A stretch of 64,000 nt of DNA from Plasmopara viticola (lineage: Eukaryota > Oomycota > Peronosporomycetes > Peronosporales > Peronosporaceae). The number at the start of each line of letters is the position of its first letter. The first letter of the stretch is position 1. Under the pieces are notes generated by a model that was not told the DNA's origin, ran no database searches, and saw only the letters and a list, made by a program, of their open reading frames with translations. A program made the position numbers and the translations under genes. Below, piece after piece: positions 1 through 9,800 of this stretch. Location of the stretch: contig MBPM02000010.1 of NCBI GenBank assembly GCA_001695595.3, positions 558,001 through 622,000 of the forward strand. The letters are read 5' to 3'.

Positions 1-580
1 CTCGATGGTGGCACGTTTAACGTATAATTGTCGGAAATAGCGTAATTAGCGTCGACTTCGAATTAAAGCCGAGAATTAGCATGTGTTATTACAAAAATAC
101 ATTGTGATGATATCTGAATTTCAAGCTCGACAGAAGTATAGTTTTTCACATTCTTTAAAGGCTCATTAGAAGGTGAATCGTTCTTTCGTGCCACTTCGAG
201 TATCGGATAATACACTTTCCCAAAGCTTGAGGAAATTTGTTAAAATAGTAAGAGCTTAAGCGATGTCGATTGTATTAGAAATGAAGCTTAAAACACAGGT
301 CATGCAGTCAGCTCGCTCTAATGAATTGTCAAACTAAAACGGACCGTCACATGAAGCCAAGCATCCGTTAAAAGGTGCCTAATAATATGGTGGCTTCCAA
401 TCGGCGTCAATATGCAAAATAGGATCTTTACTCAATAGAGATAAAGTCCTTGCCGTATTTGAGAACCGCTTACTAATAGATACATGTTGTTAGACAGCAT
501 TTTTTGCACACTTCGGCCCTTGAAGACCAGGCATTGCAAACGATACTTCACCGAAAGATCAAGTATCGTCTTAAATACCT
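1..580. other. AT-rich stretch, no gene seen
   Basis: No reading frame of convincing length or composition and no recognisable domain on either strand. It reads like old neutral intergenic DNA. Confidence 0.5.
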
Positions 581-584
581 CCTT

Positions 585-735
585 TGTGTGACCTCATAAC
601 ACGATAGTCAATCCTACACCCGCGTGGGCAAATTGTCAATCTTAATTTTCTCAAAGTTTTGGAAGGGAAACCACAACCTTCCTCATCGGTCAAACGCGCA
701 CTATGAGCTGCTTGAGAGACACAGGCTTTTATAGG
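585..735 (-). repeat. Diverged repeat, inverted partner of 21110-21240
   Basis: The plus strand here resembles the reverse complement of 21110-21240. Both copies share a block reading AGTCAATCCTAC followed by CGCAAAT-like sequence, and a second block reading CTTCCTCATC..AACGCGCA..ATG.GCTGCT. Read on the minus strand, this copy contains a Cys-Arg-Ile-Asp-Tyr-like peptide that is matched in the other copy, so both may be relics of one coding region. I do not recognise the family. Confidence 0.5.
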
Positions 736-879
736 CCCTAAAAGGCAGCCTTTTCTTTGACCCCTCTTTTCCAAGCAGCAGAAATTTGTCGTAGTGTTTC
801 AGCTTTACAAGTAGTGTTTTTGCTTTAAGCAGTAGACCTCGACGGTAGTGTCTACTGTGAGGTCCAAGTCAGCGAAGTT

Positions 880-1740
880 TAGCTTTCGTACTCAAATTGA
901 AAGGAAAGGCAGATCTTTTCTTCTAAATTGGAAAGATAGAAATATCTATTATCGATACCTTTAAGCCGGTTTTTGCGTAGCGACTTTACATAGTTGTAGA
1001 CATGTTCTCTTGGCAGCACGATAAGCGCTGACAATTCTGTAAAAGACTGCATTAATGACTTACACGATATCACAGCAATTCTAAGAGTATTTTTAGACTC
1101 GACCTGTCGCATTGCCGAGCTGCGAGCTTATACAATTTTTTTGTTCGTGACTGAGGAGTAAGACAAAATTTGCAACAAGAAATACTTGAATCCATCTCAC
1201 GGATTTGACTTTTTCGGGCGGGAATTGAAAAAGCTGGAACATTTGGTCTCCATGTTGTCGAGCAACTGAGCGCAGCTTGACGGGAGCAGTATATAATTTG
1301 CATTATGAAATAAGTCAACAAAGTTGTCCACGAACACTTAGCAACCGGATCCATTTCAAGGGTATTCTTTCGCGCAATGCTATACACGAATTACAACGAA
1401 AAACAGATGGAAGTACGTTGTTGTCGGAGGAGCTAACAAGATTCAAATAAAAATTAGAGCAAATACATGCAAATGTTAACAAGATGCTTGAGCTGTCAGC
1501 AAGTCGAAGTCAATGGATACACATTACATGCAGCCTATAAAATAAAAGAAATGCATCGGTCGAGTCACGTTGGTGGATCAAAGACGTGGAACACAACTTC
1601 AAGAAGAGCGTTCAGTTGTCATAGCGAAAACTTTGTTAATAAGAAAAAATCGCCAAATGTAATTACTTCCAACTCAGTCTCTTTTTTATCGTGCTAATGG
1701 CTTTTTGGCTACGTTTTCGGTCATAGATCCCCTTAATCAT
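880..1740. repeat. Segmental duplication, decayed copy, non-effector part
   Basis: This stretch aligns with about 21960-22620 and then with about 23550-23700. Shared blocks include a GTAGCGACTTT..AT..TTGTAGACA segment, an AGAGTATTTTTAGACTC segment and a CATGTTGTCGAG segment. The alignment is interrupted at about 1530-1565, where the second copy carries the inverted-repeat element at 22627-23530. No intact gene is visible here. Short frames on the minus strand in both copies are not conserved enough to call a protein. Confidence 0.7.
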
Positions 1741-1864
1741 CCTAAGTTTAATTCATCGGATCAGATGTGCAGTATGACATAAATAAAACAAGCGAACCTG
1801 GTCGGTCGGCGTGTAAGTCTTTTAGTTCCAAACACTTTTCTCACTTCTCATCATTGCAAGCGTC

Positions 1865-2313
1865 AAGCAGTTCAGCAGGTGTCATTTCCTTCTTATTGCT
1901 ACCTTTATCGTGTGCGTCTCTAGTCTCTCAAGCGTCTACAATGCCGTTGTCACCATTCGCCACATCCGTCGTTTGCATGGCGGAGAAGAAGTTGCAGAAG
2001 TAGATGCAAAGGTCGCTGAAAGCTCCGGTGCAAAAGTAGTGGCTTAAGCGATCGACAAGGATAATCCGAATGACTTGACGGAACATTAATTGATAATTTT
2101 GAAATTGCTGTACTTCGGCGTAAAGACACCACTAGCAAAAGCACGGGAACTTGACAAAATCTTCAAAAAAGTCAAGCACGCTTACGAGGATTTTAAGGTG
2201 GGCTGGGTTGGGGGCTCTTTCCGTTGCGGCTCTCTACGGCGTCTATTAGTACCTCAATGGCGGTAAATCCCGAGTGGCTCCGCATGAGAACCCAGGAGCG
2301 GAGGGGGAAGTAA
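1865..2313 (+). pseudogene. Dead copy of the secreted effector-like gene at 25187
   Basis: This is about the same length as the intact gene (449 against 450 bases) and is collinear with it. The start codon position reads AAG instead of ATG. A hydrophobic signal-peptide-like segment and a dibasic R-R-L-H followed by G-G-E-E can still be read. Stop codons then interrupt the frame (TAA after the Ala-rich segment and again in the middle), and indels shift the C-terminal module. The upstream block with a CATCGGATCAG..TGTGCAG..ATGACATAAATAA pattern is shared with the intact copy, so the duplication included the promoter. No functional protein is expected. Confidence 0.85.
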
Positions 2314-2529
2314 ATATCAGCATGTCGCGTGCTTTATGCGATTAGCCACTTTTCATTGCAGCCAGGTAGAGGCCACATACATACAGAGATAACTCAATAA
2401 CATAAAGGCATTAAGGATTACGACTTCAGCTCTGCGCGTTGTACGCAATCTAAGGACGTCTGTCTTTTTTTTAAAAAAGGTTAGTCTATGCGTATCGGAA
2501 ACACTTAACGTTACAGCTTTTGGGTACAC

Positions 2530-3445
2530 GTATTGCGGCTAAAATGGTGTTTTTTTTAACTAGGATGAAGTCAATCGCTGCATTGACAGCTCACCAGTAC
2601 TTAATGCGCGATTTCTCGTATTTGGTCACTTCCTTTGCAAGCTTTTTACCATTGGTTTTCGTCATTTGCACGTTCTCATGTATTGGCCGGCAAATTTGGG
2701 AGATTAATTGAAAAGAATCAGCGGGAACAATTTACATCAGAATTTTCAACTCCTGTTGCCTGGGCTGTAAAACCTTGTCAACCGACATGACTGGAAGACT
2801 TTTACAGTCCGCACGGAAGTGCAATTTGTTTTAAAGCGTTCTGGCGCAAGGTCCTTGACTCGGATACCCAGCTTCCTGTCCCACCGAAGCTCGAAACGCT
2901 ATGGAAGAGCGAAAAAGTGATTTGTGCTCGTGACTGGTCGAATGCAGCAAATCGACGGCACATTGAGCCCGAAAACTCTGCGTAAAGTCCCTCCAATCCA
3001 AACAAGTCTAGCACCTTGAGTTTATTGTCCAAAATGCCATAGCGCTTCCAGACGAAGCGCTATGGGCTTTCGTGTCGCGTGGAGTTAGCGTACACAAGTT
3101 GCCGAAAGCGACTAGATCCAAGACGAGCGCACGAACACGCGGTGTGTTTTATTTATTCAACAGAGCTTCGTCCGCCTGCGCACAAGTCCCAAAGTGCGTT
3201 CTCAGAGGCTCTAAATCCGGCGTCCCGCAGCGCTTTCACTCGATACGTCGTGAATCAATGTTGCAATAGTGAGATGTCTTGCCATATGCCAGAACGAATT
3301 CAAAAAGAACCACAGCTTCAGCATTGCGGACATGATCTTTTTGGTTCGTTAATACTTTTAGTGCAGACAAAAGACACGGGATCTGTATAATCATTGCTGA
3401 TAAAGTCTTGGACCAATATGAGTTTTGTGTGACTTGACCAGATTT
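2530..3445 (-). pseudogene. Decayed 3' part of a cysteinyl-tRNA synthetase gene
   Basis: The minus strand is collinear with the C-terminal half of the intact gene at 25975-27945, from the region just after the KMSKS motif to the end. Indels and stop codons are scattered through it. The catalytic N-terminal half (HIGH motif and zinc ligands) is absent, so the copy was either truncated when made or lost its 5' part. It lies convergent to the dead effector copy, exactly as in the intact locus, which shows that one event duplicated both genes. A local rearrangement at 3037-3065 is described separately. Confidence 0.85.
3037..3065. repeat. Perfect 12-bp hairpin created inside the dead tRNA synthetase copy
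   Basis: CCATAGCGCTTC, the 5-base loop CAGAC, then GAAGCGCTATGG. The intact paralogue at the corresponding place has a GTCTG loop (the reverse complement) and lacks the second arm. The change is therefore an inverted loop plus a copied arm. Confidence 0.85.
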
Positions 3446-3546
3446 TAGTGAAATTACCGGCAGACTATGTGTTAAGTTGGATTCTTGGGCTGCGTCATAT
3501 TCTTTATGCTTCGAGTTGCGAACTAAAGACATTATATATATATATT

Positions 3547-3869
3547 GTATCGTATTGCATTACGTTATCGCGTTGCCAAGTTATGCACATGCTAGGCTCT
3601 ATGGCTAGTCCACGGCATAGAGTGGTGTCCGCATACGTCGGGTCTCGTTCGGCGGGCAGTGCAGCCAGCACCGAGGCCGTGAGGGTCTTCCATTATTTGC
3701 TTTGCTCTGACTTGGTAAGAGCCCAGGTGGCGCCCGGTGCTGGAGACCGTCGCTTCGAGGGTGAGACTCGTTAGAGATCTGCAGATGCCCGAGAGCACCT
3801 GCCCTTAGCGCGCGAGCATTTAGCCCCCGCGCTTGGAAGGAGGGCGTCACCCCAACCTTTTTCGAAAAG
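3547..3869 (-). mobile_element. Short LINE derivative, copy A
   Basis: About 320 bp. In element orientation it starts with a GGTTGGGGTGACGCC-like 5' end, has about 150 bases of the LINE 5' region, then about 30 bases from the reverse transcriptase region (CTCTTACCAAGTCAGAG), then about 130 bases of the LINE 3' end and an ATACA-type tail. The flanks carry TATATATATATT on both sides, a probable 12-base target site duplication, although the sequence is low in complexity. It encodes nothing and would depend on an active LINE for movement. Confidence 0.85.
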
Positions 3870-3947
3870 TATATATATATTCACTTTCAAATCTTTCCAG
3901 CTTCCGCGGTCTTTTTTCGCTGGTCGAGGCATTTCTTCACATCTTCG

Positions 3948-3970
3948 ACAACAACAACAACAACAACAAC
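3948..3970 (+). repeat. ACA trinucleotide microsatellite
   Basis: About seven to eight uninterrupted ACA units, directly before the Copia remnant. Confidence 0.85.
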
Positions 3971-3974
3971 TCAA

Positions 3975-4870
3975 CAGATAATAAACAATTAAATGGCTTT
4001 ATTGGTTTCAATGTTAAGTTTAATGGAGACAATTATGCGACTGGAGATTGATAAGTGCGTGGTGAGTTTTTGACGAATCTGTCATAACATGCTGTCAATC
4101 GGGAAAAGATGCTAACGTTTGTGACTACGCGGGCGCAGGAAAACTTGTAAAATCACGATTGCCCTCGTACTGCTGCGAGTTGTAATGCTGAGTTGACAGG
4201 CGTGGACAGCGTAATCACGCCCAATGATACTGCACGGTGGTTGATAGAAGGCAGGCCGAATCTACCTTCAGCGCCAGCCATTCAGCATCAAGGTAATTGA
4301 AGGCTCCAATGTCATGCTAAACTGCAATAAACTTTTGCAATTACTAAGTACCATATATGAAGTGTTGGCCAGCTTGATGAGATGATAGCATTTTTGAATG
4401 GAGTAATGAACAAACAAACGTTCTGCGTGATTATAGAAGGTATAGAGTTTGATGGCGGTTCTGATCGTCTATAATCGGAAACGGAAATTTACAGCCTCGG
4501 TCTTTTGTGCGGTCATCAGAAGCGTTCGTATGTCACCCTCGCATTTTTATTAAAATTATCGAAGATTAATGAGCATTAATATTGATACATGTGAATGATT
4601 TGTTGAAAAGAGGAAGCTTGAAGGTCATAACTAATCCAGTCGACATAGGCTCTCGACTTGTTACAAGCAACATCGCTAAGAAGACCAGTGCCCCATGTAG
4701 TGAAGCCGTTGGTGTTATGACAAATCGACGTGCTGCTACGCACCCGTTAGTTGCATAAACCGTAGACCATGTATCGCGATTTATGGAACAACCCCAAAAA
4801 TTTATTTTGGTTGCGGTCCTTTTTCTTGCTGTTCCAGCTCACCGGTGCACCTTATACAAGAAAGGTGCAG
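3975..4870 (+). pseudogene. Decayed Copia retrotransposon, gag and reverse transcriptase pieces
   Basis: Translated plus-strand pieces, in shifting frames, give a gag start resembling F-N-G-D-N-Y-A-T. They are followed by the reverse transcriptase peptide A-F-L-N-G-V-M near 4390 and an H-V-N-D-L-L in place of the usual Y-V-D-D-L-L near 4590. The S-R-F-M-E-Q-P-Q peptide, typical of the stretch before the RNase H domain, lies near 4770. Protease and integrase are missing between gag and reverse transcriptase, so the element was internally deleted before or during decay. Stops and frameshifts make it non-functional. Confidence 0.75.
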
Positions 4871-4879
4871 CTTTAAGTT

Positions 4880-5070
4880 AATTTTCGGTCGGAGGTATCA
4901 CCAGCCCAATCTGCGTCAAAACATTTACACAAGCCAGTATGGATTTTGTTCCTTGTAGGTAGCGTAAGTTATGATGTGTTTTACTGTCAACGAGTAAAGC
5001 ATAATGTATTCCACTCAGTCTGACACTCCAAAAACGCAAGTGGCTTTCCAGCTTACTGTATACAATCATG
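4880..5070 (-). pseudogene. Copia RNase H fragment in opposite orientation
   Basis: The minus strand reads R-Y-L-Q-G-T-K and then D-A-D-W-A-G-D-T-S-D-R-K, with one frame change between them. These are hallmark peptides of Copia RNase H. The fragment faces the plus-strand Copia remnant just upstream and overlaps it in homologous protein space. It therefore comes from a second copy and is not simply an inversion of the first. Confidence 0.75.
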
Positions 5071-5191
5071 ACGGCTGCCAATGAAGATGGATACGAGCGC
5101 TTAGCATCTACCAAGCCAGCAAGAATAAACATAGTGCACAGAAACAAAATATGCAAAATGCAATTTCCACTAAAAAAAGGGAGCGGCAATA

Positions 5192-5260
5192 GGGCCTTGC
5201 CGGAGATCAAATCCGGGATTTCGATCCTAAGCGAGAATCATACCACTAGACCACAAGGCC
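5192..5260 (-). tRNA. tRNA-Pro (AGG) pseudogene
   Basis: A 69-base tRNA-like sequence. The acceptor stem GGCCTTG/CAAGGCC is perfect with discriminator C. The D-arm contains GGTCTAGTGGTATGA (A and B-box region intact), and the anticodon loop reads TTAGGAT, giving anticodon AGG. The T-arm pairs CCGGA with TCCGG around a TTTGATC loop. The 3' half of the anticodon stem has lost about three bases compared with a normal tRNA-Pro, so the anticodon stem cannot form fully. The T-loop cytosine expected in TTC is changed to T. It is probably not functional. Confidence 0.75.
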
Positions 5261-5394
5261 ACCGAATCGGTATATCGCAATGACGCACGACCACACATAC
5301 ATCATTTCTATCGTTCTAGATTACGATTTAACAATCGTGCATATTAATTAAAAGATCACTAATAGATATGGCCGCGCCAAACGTTTCGGTTTCA

Positions 5395-5540
5395 TGTATC
5401 ATCACATCCGTGACGTGATCGAGCGCGGATAAGTACAGTTTGAGTACTGCGAAACGACTGTGATGCCTGCAGACATAGTAATGGAGGGACTTCACAAAGT
5501 GTGCCACAAAGAACTGGCGGTAGCGCTTGGCATCCATGCG
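5395..5540 (+). pseudogene. Copia RNase H C-terminal remnant
   Basis: The plus strand gives H-H-I-R-D-V-I-E-R-G, then Y-C-E-T-T-V-M-P-A-D-I and H-K-V-C-H. This is the usual C-terminal end of Copia polyproteins. It probably belongs with the plus-strand remnant at 3975-4870, separated from it by the inverted fragment and the tRNA relic. Confidence 0.7.
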
Positions 5541-6423
5541 TTCTTGGCATTGATAAATATCGATACACTTTGAGTAACTCTGGCTTCATTGAATTGTTTA
5601 ATGCAATCTATGCGTTCTACGACGGTGAGATCAATAAGCGATGGCTTTATGGACATGCGCATGGATAGGCGCTTAAATTGGCACACTCGAGAAAACTACA
5701 CCCGGATTGTAAATCGCTTTGATTGGCTTAAACAAACGATTGACTTATTGGGAGGAACTAGTCTCGAGCCAAGAACTTGATAAGCATGTTCACTTTGAAT
5801 AATATAGCTCGTCTTTGCTTCGCTACCCTTTTGGCGCCCTAGATTCTTTTGGTCCCCTCTCCGCTCCACCATTCCCCCGCGCTCTTACTTCAAAAACAAA
5901 TTTTTCAAGTGCTTTCACCACGTTCGCTCTTTTTTTCATTAGATTGATACAAATCATATGTTTACACTGCACAATTCTCTTGTAATGGCAAGTGAATTTC
6001 AGCTTTACCCCTTTCTTGTGTGCACGTTTAAACTCTTTGGGTTCCACAGCAAACAGAAGATCTCACTGTTATACCTACGCAAAGCTTGCTGCCATTGTGC
6101 TGAGACTGTGATGGCAGAGTCTGGTGTTTAAAATGGTGGTCACCAACCAGCGTCGCGTATTTAATACTGAGAAAAGCGCACCTTCTGGGGACCAAACAAT
6201 AGCAGCTTTGTGGACAGTGCTAAAATTAAATCACTTCAAAAGTCGTTAAGTAATAGAATATTTTTACAAGCGAATAGAATCCTCGGAGAAGTGTTGCAAA
6301 AAAATTGGTTATCAACAGGGGGTGGGAAACTCTGACCCAAACATTAGTATATCTTGTCTTTTGAACATACCATTGCTGCGTACAGTGTCTTGGGCAAGAT
6401 TATATGATAACATTAAATAAACT
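5541..6423. other. Gene-free stretch
   Basis: No supported coding region. The frames at 5589-5780 (plus) and 5823-6047 (minus) are short, lack recognisable domains and look like chance ORFs in decayed element DNA. Confidence 0.5.
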
Positions 6424-6748
6424 GCTACGGAAAAGGTTGGGGTGACGCCCTCTTTCCGAGCGCGGGTGCTAAATGCTCGCGCGCTTCGGGCAGGTGCTCT
6501 CGGGCATCTGCAGGTCTCTAACGAGTCTCACCCTTGACGCGACGGTCTCCAGCACCAGGGCGCCACATGAGCTCTTACCAAGTCAGAGTCAAACAAAATA
6601 ATGGAAGACCCTCACGACCTCGGTGCTGGCTGCACTGCCCGCCGAACGAGACCCGACGTATGCGGACACCACTCTATGCCGTGGACTAGCCATAGAGCCT
6701 AGCACGTGCATAACTTGGCAACGCGACAACGTAACACAATACAATACA
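6424..6748 (+). mobile_element. Short LINE derivative, copy B
   Basis: Same architecture as copy A, in plus orientation, ending in a CAATACAATACA tail. It is flanked by ATTAAATAAACT at 6412-6423 and again at 6749-6760, a perfect 12-base target site duplication. This proves insertion by retrotransposition with little later rearrangement. Confidence 0.92.
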
Positions 6749-6790
6749 ATTAAATAAACTTGTTTTCGCTCAACTTAAACACAATATATA

Positions 6791-6827
6791 AACATGAGCA
6801 TTGAAAAAAAAATTCAATGCTCATGTT
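6791..6827. repeat. Perfect 15-bp inverted repeat with A-rich loop
   Basis: AACATGAGCATTGAA, seven A bases, then TTCAATGCTCATGTT. It lies 43 bases downstream of LINE copy B. It could form a stable hairpin in RNA or cruciform DNA. No adjacent gene. Confidence 0.9.
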
Positions 6828-9800
6828 ATATGCAAAAGACTGCAGGTGTCAATACTCTAGTCTGGCTATCCAATGTCATCTAGTCAGTGAAAATCGACCA
6901 CATCGATACCTTGTAAATGTCGTCGCTTTCGGACAAGGAGAATTAAATATGCGTGTACTTGCAATTTCTAACGTGCCTGACACGGTTACAGTAGATTGTT
7001 CTCTTTATTCTTCCTTGGGCCAACTTGGTTTAACATAGCTTGATCCACAGTGGCTTAAGAAAAAATAAAAAACACCTATAAATGTCGATGCTGCGGCCGA
7101 GTACTCTTTTTGTATTAAGTGTCAACATCTTTTTAACTGAATCTCTGTTGGGGCCAAGAAAAGAATTAAAGTCTCAACGTAGATGGATGTGTAGCTTGCA
7201 TAGACCCCCCCCCAAATAAAATTCTTTTTGATACATTACAGCTCGTTGCCAAAGAACCTATAGGAATGCTGCAATCCATAAATCTACAATCTATGGCTAT
7301 GACGTTTTGAAGCTAGACTGACTTTGTAAATGTAAATCTAACTACTCCAGAGGTAGCAGGCATATCGCTAATGGTACAGCGAGTTGACTAATACAGCTGT
7401 ATAAACATTACTCCCGACCTCGTACTCGTGCTAAATTTGAATGCTGCGGCTGCCCTAAAATAAATGACGCGATATCTTTACACAAAAGACCTCAAATAAC
7501 CAAAACGCATTCAACCTTAAAGTTGCATATTAACCAGCCATTCTTTCCGTTGGGTTCTACGGAGCAGGCGCAAATCATCCGCTATCCTTGCCGTAGCCAA
7601 AGCAGCAAATGTTGCTTCTATTAGTAGCGCTTAAGTTCATTGTAACTGAATCCGAGTCAGCGGACTTGTGGGAAACCATTATTAGAGTCCTGTAAACTAA
7701 GATAGTGCTTATACTCGGCATTTATAACGAGCGAGCTCGGAGTACTCACCTTGACGTGTAATTTACATTGCATCTTCTATCGTCGCTGTCTTCATCACGA
7801 AAAATTAAATGCGAGAAGGACCTTTCCTTACGCTAACCATAACCACAGTCACCTTGACTTGTTTAATAAAAGAAGTCGCTATAGTATATGACCGTTAGCT
7901 CTCCTAGCTCTCTCAGACGCAAATGTAGAAAGCGGATGGCATCACGATCCACCGGAATCCTTGACGCAGTGATTTCCCAAATTTATCTGTAGCAATGCGA
8001 TGTTAATTTGCTAGTAAGGCCTTATAAATGGCAGTCCTTTTTCGTCGATTCGGCGGCAAACTCTATTGCCAAATGCCTTAAAGGAAAAAACAGTCCATGG
8101 CTTGCGAAAACTTTACATAAGTGCCTTTGCAAACGGTAAGCCAGTCTTGCAAGCACGTCTACTATATGAAACAAGAAGCCGATTGATCTTAGCACCATCA
8201 GTTTTCCGTTCTTTTGTGAGGACAAAATCTAAGCCGTTCCGGACCTACTGAGTATGACCAATTTCCCGCGGCCACTGATCCTTGGCTCGCTTGCCACAGA
8301 ATTTATACTAGACACGAATGGCAAGTACTAGATAAGGCATCTCTATCTACCTAGACGGCAGCTCGGAAATCCGCCTTCTTCTCACTAGCAAAGCTGAGAT
8401 CCATAGAAATCGAATCGCCTGAAAGCCATGAACCTTTGAGCTTCTCCGACATTTAATACGACTTTCACGGCCGTGTAAACGGAACACCTTTGTCCTGGCC
8501 GCACTCGTGCGCGATCAATCTTAAAAGACAGACTTTTCGAGTGAAAACGAGTAACCATCCTGGTCAAGGAAGCTCTCGACTTTCAGGCAAGCTCACAAGC
8601 GCTATTCTACACTGGATGGTGCGAGGAGGCGTGACCGCACACAGCAGGCATAGCTGGGTGGCAAAAACACTGCATCGGCTAACGCTTTAGCCTGCATGAA
8701 GACGCGCACGCCACCTTAATCTGAATATTTCATGCAAGTACTCATTTCTGCCATCACCCACCCAATATAATTTCAGCGAGAGCCATTATTTGCTGCTCAA
8801 AACGAGGCGCTAGTCTTATCCTTCTCTTCTTACTTTTTTCAGCAACGTTAACGAATGCACACTATGAGCAATTTGCGTGGCCGAGACGCATGTCACCATA
8901 CCACTCAATCATTTCAGAGAATCAGTCCAAAATATAGGCGGGAAATCAAATACAAAGATTTATAGATAAAGCAAAGGTGCCGTACTAATTTGCTTAGAGA
9001 ATGCGTTAGTTCTTGGTCTGTGGTATTGTTTTGGACCCAGGGCTGATATTTGTCGCAGATTGCTTCCGTTTTGACTTTATGAGTTAACATCAGTCTTGTA
9101 CCAAACCCTGTACAACACGTATGCTTCAAAGTATGAGCTTAAATTTTGTAAATTTGATTACAAGCTATCCGTTTGTGGGCCAATGACTATTATTATATTT
9201 ATCATGCTCAAAATTACTAATACGAGTAGAACACGGCAAAGGTGAAAAATCAATGTAGCTCAAAGGAAAGTCAATTGACCGAGATCGAATCAAATCGGTG
9301 AAGTTAGGAATTTAACCAGCTATCTCGACACTTCCTCGATAGAATCACTATTATGCAGTTAAAGTGCAAAATAAAAGTTTGATGATTTTTCAACAGAGTA
9401 GCTTCAAAGGCCATGGTCCATCGGCACATTCACTTTCCCACTAATTCACCAAGTGTTTCCATATTTGGTTTGATAAACAGACAACTTTTAAATACCCATC
9501 GTGCCTCTGCAATGGTTTGTAATCTTACGTGATACAAAACGAATGCACAACTTTTGTATACTAGAGTGGGGTAGTTCCGAATTTTTGGCATCGAGAAAAG
9601 TGAGATGAAAAACTACCTTCGTTATACTCATGTATTGTAGAAGTCCATCACAGTTTCACACACTAGGTTCGTATAATCATGCTAAACTCTTCCCTTTTCA
9701 GACCTTGGACTCCTTGCGTACATAAAATTTGAACCTTCTTCAAAATTGAATTTTTGGCAGACTTCACCGATGTGACTTGTGCCGCTCCTTAAAGCAACAA

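Noticed and set aside
3948..3970. ACA repeat as a possible CRISPR-like array
   Set aside because: Simple trinucleotide microsatellite with no spacers. The organism is eukaryotic.
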